NCBI GenBank assembly: GCA_046263255.1
Contig: JBHELD010000033.1
Location: 1 to 64,000, forward strand
Direction of reading: 5' to 3'
Source of the DNA: JALZEG01 sp046263255
GTDB lineage: Bacteria; Actinomycetota; CADDZG01; WHSQ01
DNA: 64,000 nt
Part shown: positions 24,848 to 32,490 of the stretch, piece after piece
How positions within the stretch are numbered: the first letter of the stretch is position 1
How the letters are laid out: each line of letters starts with the position of its first letter
Made by a program: the position numbers and the translations under genes
Notes under the pieces: model-generated
Database searches by the model: none
Told to the model about the DNA's origin: nothing
What the model saw: only the letters and a program-made list of their open reading frames with translations

Positions 24848-25885
24848 ATGCGCGCAGTCATCATGTACGAGGCCGGCGACGTACGGGTCGAGAACGTCCC
24901 GGACCCTTCGGTCGTCGAGCCTACCGACGCGATCATCCGCGTCGTCCGCGCCTGCATCTGCGGGAGCGACCTCTGGCCATACAGCGACATGCCCGCGAGC
25001 GAGACCGGGCAGAGCATGGGGCACGAGGCGATCGGGCTGGTGACCGATGTCGGTACGGACGTCCGCACCGTCAAGCCCGGACAGGTCGTCGTGATGCCGT
25101 TCGCGATCTCAGACGGCACGTGCGAGTTCTGCAGGGAGGGACTCCCGACCGCGTGCGTTCACGTCGGGTTCATCGGCAATGGCGACATCAACGGTGCCCA
25201 GGCCGAAGCGGTGCGCATCCCGTACGCCGACGGGACGCTCTACCCCATCGACGTGAGCGAGGACGACGCCCTGATGCCGTCGCTGCTGACGCTCGCCGAC
25301 GTCATGGGCACCGGCCATCACGCGGCGATGGTTGCCAAGGTCGGGGCGGGCAAGCGTGTTGCCGTCGTCGGCGACGGCGCCGTCGGCCTGTGCGGCGTGA
25401 TCGCGGCGAAGCGGCTCGGCGCCGAGCAGATCGTCATCATGGGCCGCCATGCCGACCGGATTGCGCTAGCTCGCGAGTTCGGCGCCACCGACGTCGTAGG
25501 CGAACGCGGCGACGAGGCCGTCGAGCACGTGAAAGAGCTGACCGGCGGCCACGGCGCCCACTCCGTGCTCGAGTGCGTGGGCACACGGGACGCGACCTTC
25601 ACTTCGGTTGAGATCGCCCGTCCCGGCGGTGCCGTCGGGCGTGTCGGGGTGCCCCACTACGACGCGATCCCCGGCTCCGACCCCATGTTCTTCAAGAACG
25701 TGACCGTCGGCGGCGGACCCGCGCCGGTGCGCGCCTACATCGGGGAGCTGCTGCCCGACATCCTGGAGGGCCGCATCGAGCCGGGAAAGGTCTTCGACCA
25801 GACCGTCGACCTCGAGGGTGTGCCCGACGGCTACCGCGCCATGGCCGAACGGAAGTCGATCAAGGTTCTGATCGACCCGCGCTAG
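24848..25885 (+). CDS. zinc-dependent alcohol dehydrogenase family protein
   Basis: 345 residues of the medium-chain dehydrogenase family. Catalytic zinc ligands are Cys38 in ACICGSD and His59/Glu60 in GHEAIG. Structural-zinc cysteines are seen in CEFCREGLPTAC, with one ligand less clear. The Rossmann loop is VVGDGAVGLCGV near residue 175. It should oxidise or reduce an alcohol/aldehyde pair with NAD(P). It diverges from an MmyB-type XRE regulator that probably controls it. The ATG follows an AGAGGAAG ribosome site. Confidence 0.92.
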   Translation: MRAVIMYEAGDVRVENVPDPSVVEPTDAIIRVVRACICGSDLWPYSDMPASETGQSMGHEAIGLVTDVGTDVRTVKPGQVVVMPFAISDGTCEFCREGLPTACVHVGFIGNGDINGAQAEAVRIPYADGTLYPIDVSEDDALMPSLLTLADVMGTGHHAAMVAKVGAGKRVAVVGDGAVGLCGVIAAKRLGAEQIVIMGRHADRIALAREFGATDVVGERGDEAVEHVKELTGGHGAHSVLECVGTRDATFTSVEIARPGGAVGRVGVPHYDAIPGSDPMFFKNVTVGGGPAPVRAYIGELLPDILEGRIEPGKVFDQTVDLEGVPDGYRAMAERKSIKVLIDPR

Positions 25886-25942
25886 TGCCGGTCGATTCCC
25901 ACCCTCGGATCGAGCGCCGTTGCGGGGCTCCTGGACGCGGGC

Positions 25943-26725
25943 TCACCCGTGTCGATGGCGGTGCTGCTCGGAATGGCCACCATAGGGCGTTGTGCCGAGG
26001 TCGTCGTTGCGCCCGGCCCGGATCCGCGACCACTGGGCGGTCGGGCGGCCGTCCAGCCGGAACTGGCCACCTTTGGAATCCCAATGTTGCGGCCAGCCCT
26101 CGGGCGAGTCCTCCCAGAACTCCTGCCGGCCGTAGACAGTCAGATCCAGCAGTCCGTACGACGGTGCCATGAGCTCGTTGCCCCGGCCGGTGGTCCAGTA
26201 GGTCTCGTAGACCTTGTCACCGTCCCGGAGATAGCTGACCAGGATGCCGAAGTGACGGTCTGCGATCAACGGGTCCACGGCGTCCTGCGGCACCGAGTAC
26301 CAGGGAACCGTCCAGCCCATGAAGTCGCGATACCGCGAGCTCTCCTCGTACGGCCCCTGACAGAAGGTCGCGTAGCTCACGTCCCGCGAGTTCAGATAGG
26401 ACAGCTCGTTGATGTGGGTCGTGGAGAAGGTGCAGCCCTCGCACTGCTCCGCGGCGGGCATCCCGGTGTGCCACATCTGGAAGTAGGCGATCAACTGGGA
26501 CCGACCCTCGAAGACGTCGATCAACGGCACCGGTCCGTCGGCACCGATCAGCTTCGTGATCGGATCGACCTCGACCATGGGCAAGCGGCGTCGCTCCGCG
26601 GCCAGCGCATCACCGGCGCGGGTATGGGCCTTTTCTTTGACGCGGAGTTCATCGATCCTCGCCTGCCACGTCGTCCGGTCGGTCACCTGCGGCACGGGAC
26701 GGTTGCTCGTTGCGTTCTCTGTCAT
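25943..26725 (-). CDS. DUF899 thioredoxin-like protein
   Basis: 260 residues. The FEGRSQLIAYFQMWHTG segment, then CEGCTFSTTHINEL (a CxxC at the thioredoxin-like position), and FGILVSYLRDGDKVYETYWTTGRG are characteristic of DUF899. The domain is a thioredoxin-fold relative without a proven reaction. The reading frame stays open upstream to 27103 into unrelated debris, so I used the ATG at 26725, where the family similarity begins. Confidence 0.82.
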   Translation of the reverse strand: MTENATSNRPVPQVTDRTTWQARIDELRVKEKAHTRAGDALAAERRRLPMVEVDPITKLIGADGPVPLIDVFEGRSQLIAYFQMWHTGMPAAEQCEGCTFSTTHINELSYLNSRDVSYATFCQGPYEESSRYRDFMGWTVPWYSVPQDAVDPLIADRHFGILVSYLRDGDKVYETYWTTGRGNELMAPSYGLLDLTVYGRQEFWEDSPEGWPQHWDSKGGQFRLDGRPTAQWSRIRAGRNDDLGTTPYGGHSEQHRHRHG

Positions 26726-26890
26726 GCGCCATATCTTGCGTGGTCGACGGCACCGGCGCAATGGTCGTGGCGCCGCCACGATCGTCACTATGGTCGGCGC
26801 GAGCCCGGATTCGGCGAGGATGTCGCGAGCTCCGTGGAACCCTCGGTGGCAGTTCGTTGGCATTTCGTTGTGCGCAATTTCTGTAGCGGT

Positions 26891-27204
26891 TGTCCAGATT
26901 CCGATTAGCGCTGTGCCTGGAAACCGTTTGCGCGGGTCGTCGCCGAGCGAAACAGGGATGTTTGTGGTGACCGGCGGAAGATCTGTCAGCCAGCCCGAAC
27001 GTAGCTCCGCGTCGTAGCCGGCCTCAGCCTCCTCGGCCAATTTCTCGACCATCTCGCCGGTGACAGGCGTCCCGTCTTTCGACTTCCCGTGGTCCTTCGG
27101 CATCTCATTCGCTCCCCGGCAGCAGGCGGCGGCTTCGGCCTCACTCTCATCGCATGTCTGGATTCCGACGAGCGCTGTCGCTAGATCGCCTTTCCGCAGG
27201 TCCG
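26891..27204. repeat. pair of diverged ~50-bp direct repeats around an antitoxin remnant
   Basis: The stretch from about 26891 (TGTCCAGATTCCGATTAGCG, then CTGTGCC) and the stretch from about 27155 (TGTCTGGATTCCGACGAGCG, then CTGTCGC) align over roughly 50 bases with about two thirds identity. Read on the reverse strand both encode a TAL[I/V]GI[W/Q]T core. They bracket the truncated ribbon-helix-helix gene, which suggests an old duplication or recombination scar. Confidence 0.45.
27002..27103 (-). pseudogene. truncated ribbon-helix-helix (CopG-type) antitoxin
   Basis: The peptide starting at 27103 reads MPKDHGKSKDGTPVTGEMVE, then KLAEEAEAGYDAEL. This is the conserved start of small actinobacterial ribbon-helix-helix antitoxins (xGxxxTxExVExLAEEAExGYD). 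After about 34 residues the similarity ends abruptly and the DNA-binding part is missing; the frame runs into AT-richer, repeat-containing sequence. No toxin gene is recognisable next to it. Confidence 0.55.
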
Positions 27205-27259
27205 TCCCGAGCGGACCATGAATGTCTATCGCTACTGGCGTCTCTGGACCAGGAGTGGG

Positions 27260-27718
27260 TTAGCCGTCCTGGGAGCCGACATCCACTCGGATCAGGGTCT
27301 GCTGGCCGACCGCCACCAGCGACCGCTCTTCGTCTCGGACACCGTTCACCTCCAGCCGACAGACCGTGAGCGTCCGGCCCGACTTCAACACCGTCCCGAC
27401 CGCCTCGATGTAATCACCCTGGGCAGGCGCTAGAAGGTTCAGCTTGTATTCGACGGTGAGGACCCGCGTCTTGTCCGGAAACAACGTCAATGCCGCATAC
27501 CCACCGGCACTGTCTGCGATCGCGGCGGTGGCGCCCGCGTGGATATAACCGTCCTGCTGACTGAGCTCGGGCCGACTCGGGAGCGTGATGCGAACGCGAC
27601 CTGCTGCCACCTCCACCAGCTCGGCGCCTAGATGTCGCATCAGTCCCTGGCGACCGAAACTCGAGCGAACGCGCGCCTGGACATCGGGGCCGGCCGCCGG
27701 CCACTCGACTTCGTTCAC
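27260..27718 (-). CDS. PaaI-family hotdog thioesterase
   Basis: 152 residues. The hotdog-fold signature IHAGATAAIADSAGGYAAL, preceded by the DGY turn and followed by VEYKLNLLAPAQG, fits PaaI-like acyl-CoA thioesterases. The catalytic Asp is the one in IADSAGG. The GTG at 27718 has AAGGAG five bases upstream and was preferred over the longer frame from 27796. The acyl-CoA substrate is unknown. It is a single gene in a decayed neighbourhood. Confidence 0.85.
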   Translation of the reverse strand: MNEVEWPAAGPDVQARVRSSFGRQGLMRHLGAELVEVAAGRVRITLPSRPELSQQDGYIHAGATAAIADSAGGYAALTLFPDKTRVLTVEYKLNLLAPAQGDYIEAVGTVLKSGRTLTVCRLEVNGVRDEERSLVAVGQQTLIRVDVGSQDG

Positions 27719-27828
27719 AGTGTCTCCTTCGACGCATCGATGCCGAGCGATAACCTCCGTCCGGTGCCGCCACGTGCCCTGGTAGGTCGACTTCATCTTC
27801 CCTGGCGAGCCGCATCGACGCTCTAGTC

Positions 27829-27960
27829 ACGTACGCGGACGGTCACCTGATGTGCGGCTCGATGAGCAGGCTGCTTGCCGAGCACTGGCACGTCATCGAT
27901 CAGCTTGCGATGTTGCAACAGCTCGGCCTTGTTCCCTCACCCGATCGAGCAGACGCGTGA
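27829..27960 (+). pseudogene. 3' remnant of a SnoaL-like ester cyclase
   Basis: One forward frame ends LLAEHWHVIDQLAMLQQLGL followed by VPSPDRADA and a stop at 27958-27960. The EHWxVxDQLxMLQQLG block is the very end of SnoaL-type ester cyclases. The residues just upstream (TYADG, then a nine-residue insertion) are only partly recognisable and the rest of the domain is absent. The surrounding 27719-28115 interval holds no other gene I can support. Confidence 0.6.
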
Positions 27961-28115
27961 TCGATAGCCGACGAAGCAGGTCCCGGTGGTCTGAGCGTCC
28001 GACGAGATCTATCAGTACTAGCCGGTCGGGCTAGTTGGGAAAATAGCCCCTGGATTTCAAGAACAGAATGGGTGAAGGTGAACCTTGGAACCGTCGTCCC
28101 ATGAAAGGAGCCGGG

Positions 28116-28541
28116 ATGGGCGCCAACGACGCGCAGGCAGGCGTCTTTGTTTCACGCCGCGGAGCGATCGGAGCAGGTGCGGCCTCGGGGGCCGGAGGGC
28201 TCCTGGGGGCCGCGATCGCGACGAAGATGGACAAGAAGGGACAGGACTCGGCGATCAATCTCGGAGACGGGTTCGGTTACCTGGCGGTCATGCCCGACGA
28301 CAAGATCGTTCTCTTCAAGACCAAGCGCAGCCTCATCGCCATGAAACCGAAGCTCCTTGACGAGACGTGGGCCGAAGTGCCGCTCTCCGACGTGACGCAA
28401 TCGGCGTTCACGAAGGGAAAGCTGGTCAGCGTTTTCGAGATCGAGTTCGCGGATGGCTCTAACTGGCAATTCGACGTGGCTCGGAACAATCGCAAGGATG
28501 GCGAGGCCGTCGCCCAACGTTTGGGATCGACGATCGAGTAG
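28116..28541 (+). CDS. PH-like domain protein with N-terminal hydrophobic segment
   Basis: 141 residues. A Gly/Ala-rich hydrophobic stretch (about 18-42, RGAIGAGAASGAGGLLGAAI) leads into a PH-like barrel: GFGYLAVMPDDKIVLFKTK, AEVPLSDVTQSAF, VFEIEFADGSNWQFDV and a C-terminal helix. The layout parallels the 126-residue gene at 23296. I chose the ATG at 28116 because AAAGGAG lies seven bases upstream; an ATG at 28068 is also in frame. Function unknown. Confidence 0.65.
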   Translation: MGANDAQAGVFVSRRGAIGAGAASGAGGLLGAAIATKMDKKGQDSAINLGDGFGYLAVMPDDKIVLFKTKRSLIAMKPKLLDETWAEVPLSDVTQSAFTKGKLVSVFEIEFADGSNWQFDVARNNRKDGEAVAQRLGSTIE

Positions 28542-28559
28542 AGCTTCAGGATCGCACGG

Positions 28560-28680
28560 CCGCTTCCGAGCCTTGTAGTCGCGCACGAACCGAGAGCGAG
28601 TCCAAGCCCCTCACGGTTGGTGAAGGTGACCTTCAGCAGGTTCGTCGTGGCTGTCCCGCCGTCGCCAGCCGAAGAACGTC
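28560..28680 (-). pseudogene. frameshifted remnant of a PH-like domain gene
   Basis: On the reverse strand one frame gives TNLLKVTFTNREGLGLA and the next frame continues SRFVRDYKARKRP. Together they mirror RQLLRVRFTND...WFVRDLPAW at the C-terminus of the PH-like gene at 23296. The frame break and the lack of an N-terminal half suggest a decayed copy. Confidence 0.45.
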
Positions 28681-28733
28681 TTCTCGAGCTGTTCCGCGCT
28701 AGATCGTGCACAAGAGGCCGGCGTCGACACCGG

Positions 28734-29606
28734 CTACACGTCAAGCAATTCTGCCAACCCCCGCGCGTTCTGCTGCGCGTAGTCCCTGTAGCAGTTGTTC
28801 ATCAGCACGTGTGTCTGCTTCGATTCGGCCGCCAGGCCCTCGATCTTCGGCGCCCATTCCTTCAGCTCCCCTTCCGAGTACAGGTACTTGAAGCGCTTCT
28901 GCACCGAGCCGCTCTCCCAGTCCTTCGCGTTGTGGCCGTGGAAGCGCACCATCGCCAGGTCGGCCGTCGCCGCGACCACCGGGGGGAGCGAGCTCCTGAA
29001 GCCCTGCGGCATGTCGACGCACACGTACGGGAGCGCATGGCCCTCGAGGAAGTCCAGCGTCTCCTGCTGGTTCTCGTCGGTCATCCACGACTTGTGCCGC
29101 AGCTCGACCGCGATCTGGAGCGGCGCCGCCCGCTTGGCGCACTCGATGATGTAGTCCTTGTTCTTCCGGGCGATCACGAACCAGGGCGGGAACTGGAACA
29201 GGAGGGCGCCGAGCTTCCCTGCCGCCCGCAGCGGCTCGAGAGCCGAGAGGAACCGGTCCCACACCTCGTCGATCGTCTTCGGGTCGAGGTCGTCGGGGTA
29301 GACGTTCTTCTTGCCCTCGGGCTTCGGCAGGTCCTTGTAGAGGGCGTCCGCCTTCGTCGGGTGTTGCGTGAGCAGCGAGAACGCCTTGACGTTGAAGGTG
29401 AAGCCGGCCGGCGTCCGCTCGGCCCACAGCTGCGAGTTCTTCTCCGACGGCGGGAAGTAATAGGTCGAATCCACCTCCACCAGGGGGAAGTGCTCGGCGT
29501 AGTAGCGCAGCCGGTCGGCCGCGCTGGCGACGCCGCTCGGATACCACCCGGACGCGAGCAGGGACTTGTCCGTCCACGAAGCAGTCCCGACCAGCACCTC
29601 GCCCAT
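28734..29606 (-). CDS. DUF72 family protein (copy 1)
   Basis: 290 residues forming a TIM-barrel-like DUF72 protein. The start VLVGTASWTDKSLL, the FPLVEVDSTYYFPPS strand, the KLGALLFQFPPWF motif and VELRHKSWM are all diagnostic. The family (YecE-like) has no established activity. The ATG at 29606 is only 20 bp from the divergent PurM-like gene. A second DUF72 gene lies on the other side of that gene. Confidence 0.9.
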   Translation of the reverse strand: MGEVLVGTASWTDKSLLASGWYPSGVASAADRLRYYAEHFPLVEVDSTYYFPPSEKNSQLWAERTPAGFTFNVKAFSLLTQHPTKADALYKDLPKPEGKKNVYPDDLDPKTIDEVWDRFLSALEPLRAAGKLGALLFQFPPWFVIARKNKDYIIECAKRAAPLQIAVELRHKSWMTDENQQETLDFLEGHALPYVCVDMPQGFRSSLPPVVAATADLAMVRFHGHNAKDWESGSVQKRFKYLYSEGELKEWAPKIEGLAAESKQTHVLMNNCYRDYAQQNARGLAELLDV

Positions 29607-29626
29607 CGAGGACTACCCTAGCGGCG

Positions 29627-30724
29627 ATGACCGACCCCTACGCCGAGGCCGGTGTGGACTACGAAGTCCTAGACGCGGCCAAACGCGTCGCGATGAGCGC
29701 GGCCCGGGCGACGAGCGGGCAGCTCCGCAAGCACGGCGGCGCGGCGGCCGACGAGTCGCGCGGCGAGCCGGCGTTCCTGTTCTCGCTCGGCGACCGGCGG
29801 CTCGCGTTCGTGCTCGAGTGCCTCGGGACGAAGAGCCTGCTCGCGCGCCAGTACCAGGACGAGACCGGAGCCGACCTCTTCCACGCGATCGGCGTCGACG
29901 CGGTGGCCGCGATCGTCAACGACCTGTGCTGCGTCGGCGCGCTCCCGCTCGTCGTCAACGCGTACTTCGCGACCGGCGGCCCGGAGTGGTACGCCGACCG
30001 GGAGCGGTTCGGGAGCCTGACCGCAGGCTGGGCCCACGCGTGCGAGGCGGCCGGCGCGGCGTGGGGCGGCGGCGAGTCGCCGTCGCTCGCGGGGCTCGTT
30101 TCCGAGCACGACGTCGAGATCGCCGGGAGCGCCGTCGGTCACGTCCCCCCCGGTGGCGAGCCGATCCTCGGCAAGGACCTGGCGCCGGGCGACGAGATCG
30201 TCCTGCTCGCGAGCACCGGCCTGCACGCGAACGGCGCGTCGCTGGTGAGGAAGCTCGCCGCGGAGCTGCCGGACGGGCTGCGGTCGAAGCTGCCGGGCGG
30301 CGAGGACCTGGGCCGGGCGGCCCTCGCCGCCTCCGCGATCTACGTCTCCGTCGTGAGGACCCTGCTCGAACAGAGGGTGCCCGTCACCTACCTGAGCCAC
30401 ATCACCGGTCACGGGCTCCGCAAGGTGATGAGAGCGGACCGCGACCTCACCTACCGGATCACGTCCCTGCCGGACGTGCCCGAGCTGTTCACGTTCATGA
30501 CGGAGCACCTCGGCATGAGCGACGCCGACTCCTACGGGACCTTCAACATGGGCGCGGGGTTCGCCGTGTACTGCCGGCGCGGGTCGGCGCACGACGTCGT
30601 GGCGATCGCAGGTGAGCGCGGCCACGCCGCGGTCGTCGCCGGCACCGTCGAGGAGGGCGACCGCCGCGTCGTCGTCGAACCCCGTCGCGTCGAGTACTCG
30701 AGCGCGGCGCTATCCCTCCGGTAG
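29627..30724 (+). CDS. PurM-like paralogue (AIR synthase-related ATPase)
   Basis: 365 residues, colinear with PurM: YAEAGVDY at the start, IGVDAVAAIVNDLCCVGALPL, STGLHANGASLVRK, SHITGHGLRKVM and YGTFNMGAGFAV. PurM closes formylglycinamidine ribotide to aminoimidazole ribotide with ATP. Two motifs depart from true PurM: DGVGTK is ECLGTK, and GGETAxMPG is GGGESPSLAG. It may be a paralogue with another substrate rather than the purine enzyme. It is sandwiched between two DUF72 genes and its 3' end overlaps the second by 15 bp. Confidence 0.75.
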   Translation: MTDPYAEAGVDYEVLDAAKRVAMSAARATSGQLRKHGGAAADESRGEPAFLFSLGDRRLAFVLECLGTKSLLARQYQDETGADLFHAIGVDAVAAIVNDLCCVGALPLVVNAYFATGGPEWYADRERFGSLTAGWAHACEAAGAAWGGGESPSLAGLVSEHDVEIAGSAVGHVPPGGEPILGKDLAPGDEIVLLASTGLHANGASLVRKLAAELPDGLRSKLPGGEDLGRAALAASAIYVSVVRTLLEQRVPVTYLSHITGHGLRKVMRADRDLTYRITSLPDVPELFTFMTEHLGMSDADSYGTFNMGAGFAVYCRRGSAHDVVAIAGERGHAAVVAGTVEEGDRRVVVEPRRVEYSSAALSLR

Positions 30725-31498
30725 CTCGCCGATCCTCACGTCGGAACGGGGCGGGACCCGGGTCGCCGCGTACCCGAGCCGTTCCGTCTCCTTCGCGAAG
30801 ACGATCGCGTCGCGCAGCGCGCATCCCCCCGGGTCGTTGTTGAAGTACGCGTAGACGTCCTCGTCCGGCCCCCACAACCCCGCGATCCTGGCGGCCCACT
30901 CACGCATGTCCCCGGTCGTGTAGCACGGCGACGGATCCGCGGAGCCGGCATGCCACCTCACGTATCCCCAATCGGCCGTACGCCACAGCGGCGTGATCGG
31001 CTGTGAGCCGCGGTCGGCGAGGACGAACGCGGCACCGCGCTCGACCAGCAGGTCCTTCACCTCGTCGACGAACCAGGTGTCGTGACGGAACTCCACCGCG
31101 ACGCGCACGTCCCGCCCGAACAGGCGCAGCGTCTCGTCCAGCCCCGTAAGGTCGATCTTCAGGTTCGGCGGGAGCTGCAGCAGCAGGGGGCCGAGCTTCG
31201 GCCCGAGCCGGCGCGCGTGCCTCATGAACCGCTCGACGGGCTCCTGTGGATCCTTCAACCGCTTGATGTGCGAGAGGTACCGGCTGACCTTGACGCCGAC
31301 GACGAAGTCGCCGGGAGTGCGCTTCCGCCAGGAGTCGAACGATTGCTCCTTCGGGAGCATGTAGAAGGAGTTGTTCAGCTCGACGGTCTGGAACCGCTCC
31401 GCGTAGAACTCGAGCCATGCCCGCTGCGGGACGCCGGCGTAGAAGCGCTCCTTCCAGTGTTTGTACTGCCAGCCGGACGTCCCGACCAGGATCGGCAT
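30710..31498 (-). CDS. DUF72 family protein (copy 2)
   Basis: 262 residues with ILVGTSGWQYKHWK, FQTVELNNSFYMLP, LGPLLLQLPPNLK, VAVEFRHDTWF and YFNNDPGGCALRDA. The last motif (YFNND) is conserved in most DUF72 proteins and is altered in copy 1. Function unknown. Its ATG abuts the thiG stop (TGA-ATG), so it is likely co-transcribed with thiO-thiS-thiG, and its 3' end overlaps the PurM-like gene. Confidence 0.9.
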   Translation of the reverse strand: MPILVGTSGWQYKHWKERFYAGVPQRAWLEFYAERFQTVELNNSFYMLPKEQSFDSWRKRTPGDFVVGVKVSRYLSHIKRLKDPQEPVERFMRHARRLGPKLGPLLLQLPPNLKIDLTGLDETLRLFGRDVRVAVEFRHDTWFVDEVKDLLVERGAAFVLADRGSQPITPLWRTADWGYVRWHAGSADPSPCYTTGDMREWAARIAGLWGPDEDVYAYFNNDPGGCALRDAIVFAKETERLGYAATRVPPRSDVRIGELPEG

Positions 31499-32281
31499 TC
31501 AGTCACCCGGCGACAGGTCCGGCAGACCCTCGAACGTCGTCGAGGGATCGGCGTAGAGGCGCCGTGGGATGCGGCCGGCGAGCCGCGCCAGCCGTCCGGC
31601 CTCGACCGCCTTGCGGATCGCCTCTGCCATGGCGACCGGTCTCTGCGCCCGCGTGATCGCGCTCGCGACCAGCACGGCGTCGCACCCCAGCTCCATCGCG
31701 AGGGCCGCGTCGGAAGCCGTTCCGACCCCCGCGTCGAGGACGACGGGCACGGCCGCGGACTCGACGAGGATCGCGAGGTTGTACGTGTTGCGGATGCCCA
31801 TGCCGCTACCGATCGGGGATCCGAGCGGCATGACGGCCGCACATCCGATCTGCTCGAGCCGCCGCGCGACGATGGGATCGTCGTTCGAGTACGGCAGGAC
31901 GACGAAGCCGTCGTCGACCAGCCGCTCCGCCGCCGTCAGCAGCTCGGCCGGGTCCGGCAGGAGCGTCTTCTCGTCCCCGATGACCTCGAGCTTGATCCAG
32001 TCGGTCTCGAACGCGTCGCGCGCGAGGTGCGCGGTCGCGACCGCGTCGTGCGCGGTGAAGCAGCCCGCGGTGTTCGGGAGGACCTTGCACCCGGCGCGGC
32101 CGAGGACGTCGAGGACCGACCCGCGCGCCGAGGGATCGACGCGGCGGAGCGCGACCGTGGCGATCTCGGCCCCCGAGGCGACGAGAGCGCGCTCGAGCGC
32201 GTCGAGGCTCGACGCTCCACCGGTGCCCATGATGAGGCGCGACGAGAAGCTCTCGCCGGCGATGACGAGCGGGTCGTCCAT
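31499..32281 (-). CDS. thiG: thiazole synthase
   Basis: 260 residues. ThiG builds the thiamine thiazole phosphate from DXP, dehydroglycine and ThiS thiocarboxylate. The Schiff-base Lys97 lies in DWIKLEVIGD, and MGTGGASSLDALE, PLGSPIGSGMGI and VLDAGVGTASDAA are signature segments. The ATG overlaps the thiS stop by one base (TGATG). It is the third gene of thiO-thiS-thiG. Confidence 0.96.
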   Translation of the reverse strand: MDDPLVIAGESFSSRLIMGTGGASSLDALERALVASGAEIATVALRRVDPSARGSVLDVLGRAGCKVLPNTAGCFTAHDAVATAHLARDAFETDWIKLEVIGDEKTLLPDPAELLTAAERLVDDGFVVLPYSNDDPIVARRLEQIGCAAVMPLGSPIGSGMGIRNTYNLAILVESAAVPVVLDAGVGTASDAALAMELGCDAVLVASAITRAQRPVAMAEAIRKAVEAGRLARLAGRIPRRLYADPSTTFEGLPDLSPGD

Positions 32282-32490
32282 CAGCCGCCTCCGATCGCGC
32301 TGAGGATCTCGACGCGGTCGCCGTCGCCGACGACGGTGGACCGCCACACGTTGCGTGGCTTCACCTCTCCGTTGACCGCGGCCGCGACGCCGCGGCCGGC
32401 GGGGTCGTGGCCGAGCGCCGCGACGAGGTCGGCCACGGTCGTCCCCTCCGCGACCGAGCGCGCCTCGCCGTTGACGGTCGCGGTCGTCAT
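32281..32490 (-). CDS. thiS: sulfur carrier protein
   Basis: 69 residues, a small ubiquitin-like fold ending in Gly-Gly-Gly, with the C-terminal Gly as the site of adenylation and thiocarboxylation. Family marks are VNGEARSVAEGTTVADLV and the GDRVEILSAIGG tail. It donates sulfur to ThiG. It overlaps thiO by 4 bp (ATGA). No thiF adenylating gene is visible in the window. Confidence 0.95.
   Translation of the reverse strand: MTTATVNGEARSVAEGTTVADLVAALGHDPAGRGVAAAVNGEVKPRNVWRSTVVGDGDRVEILSAIGGG

Noticed and set aside
25943..27103. 386-residue frame joining the antitoxin start to DUF899
   Set aside because: DUF899 similarity begins at 26725. The middle has repeats, no family match and different composition, so the continuity is likely chance.
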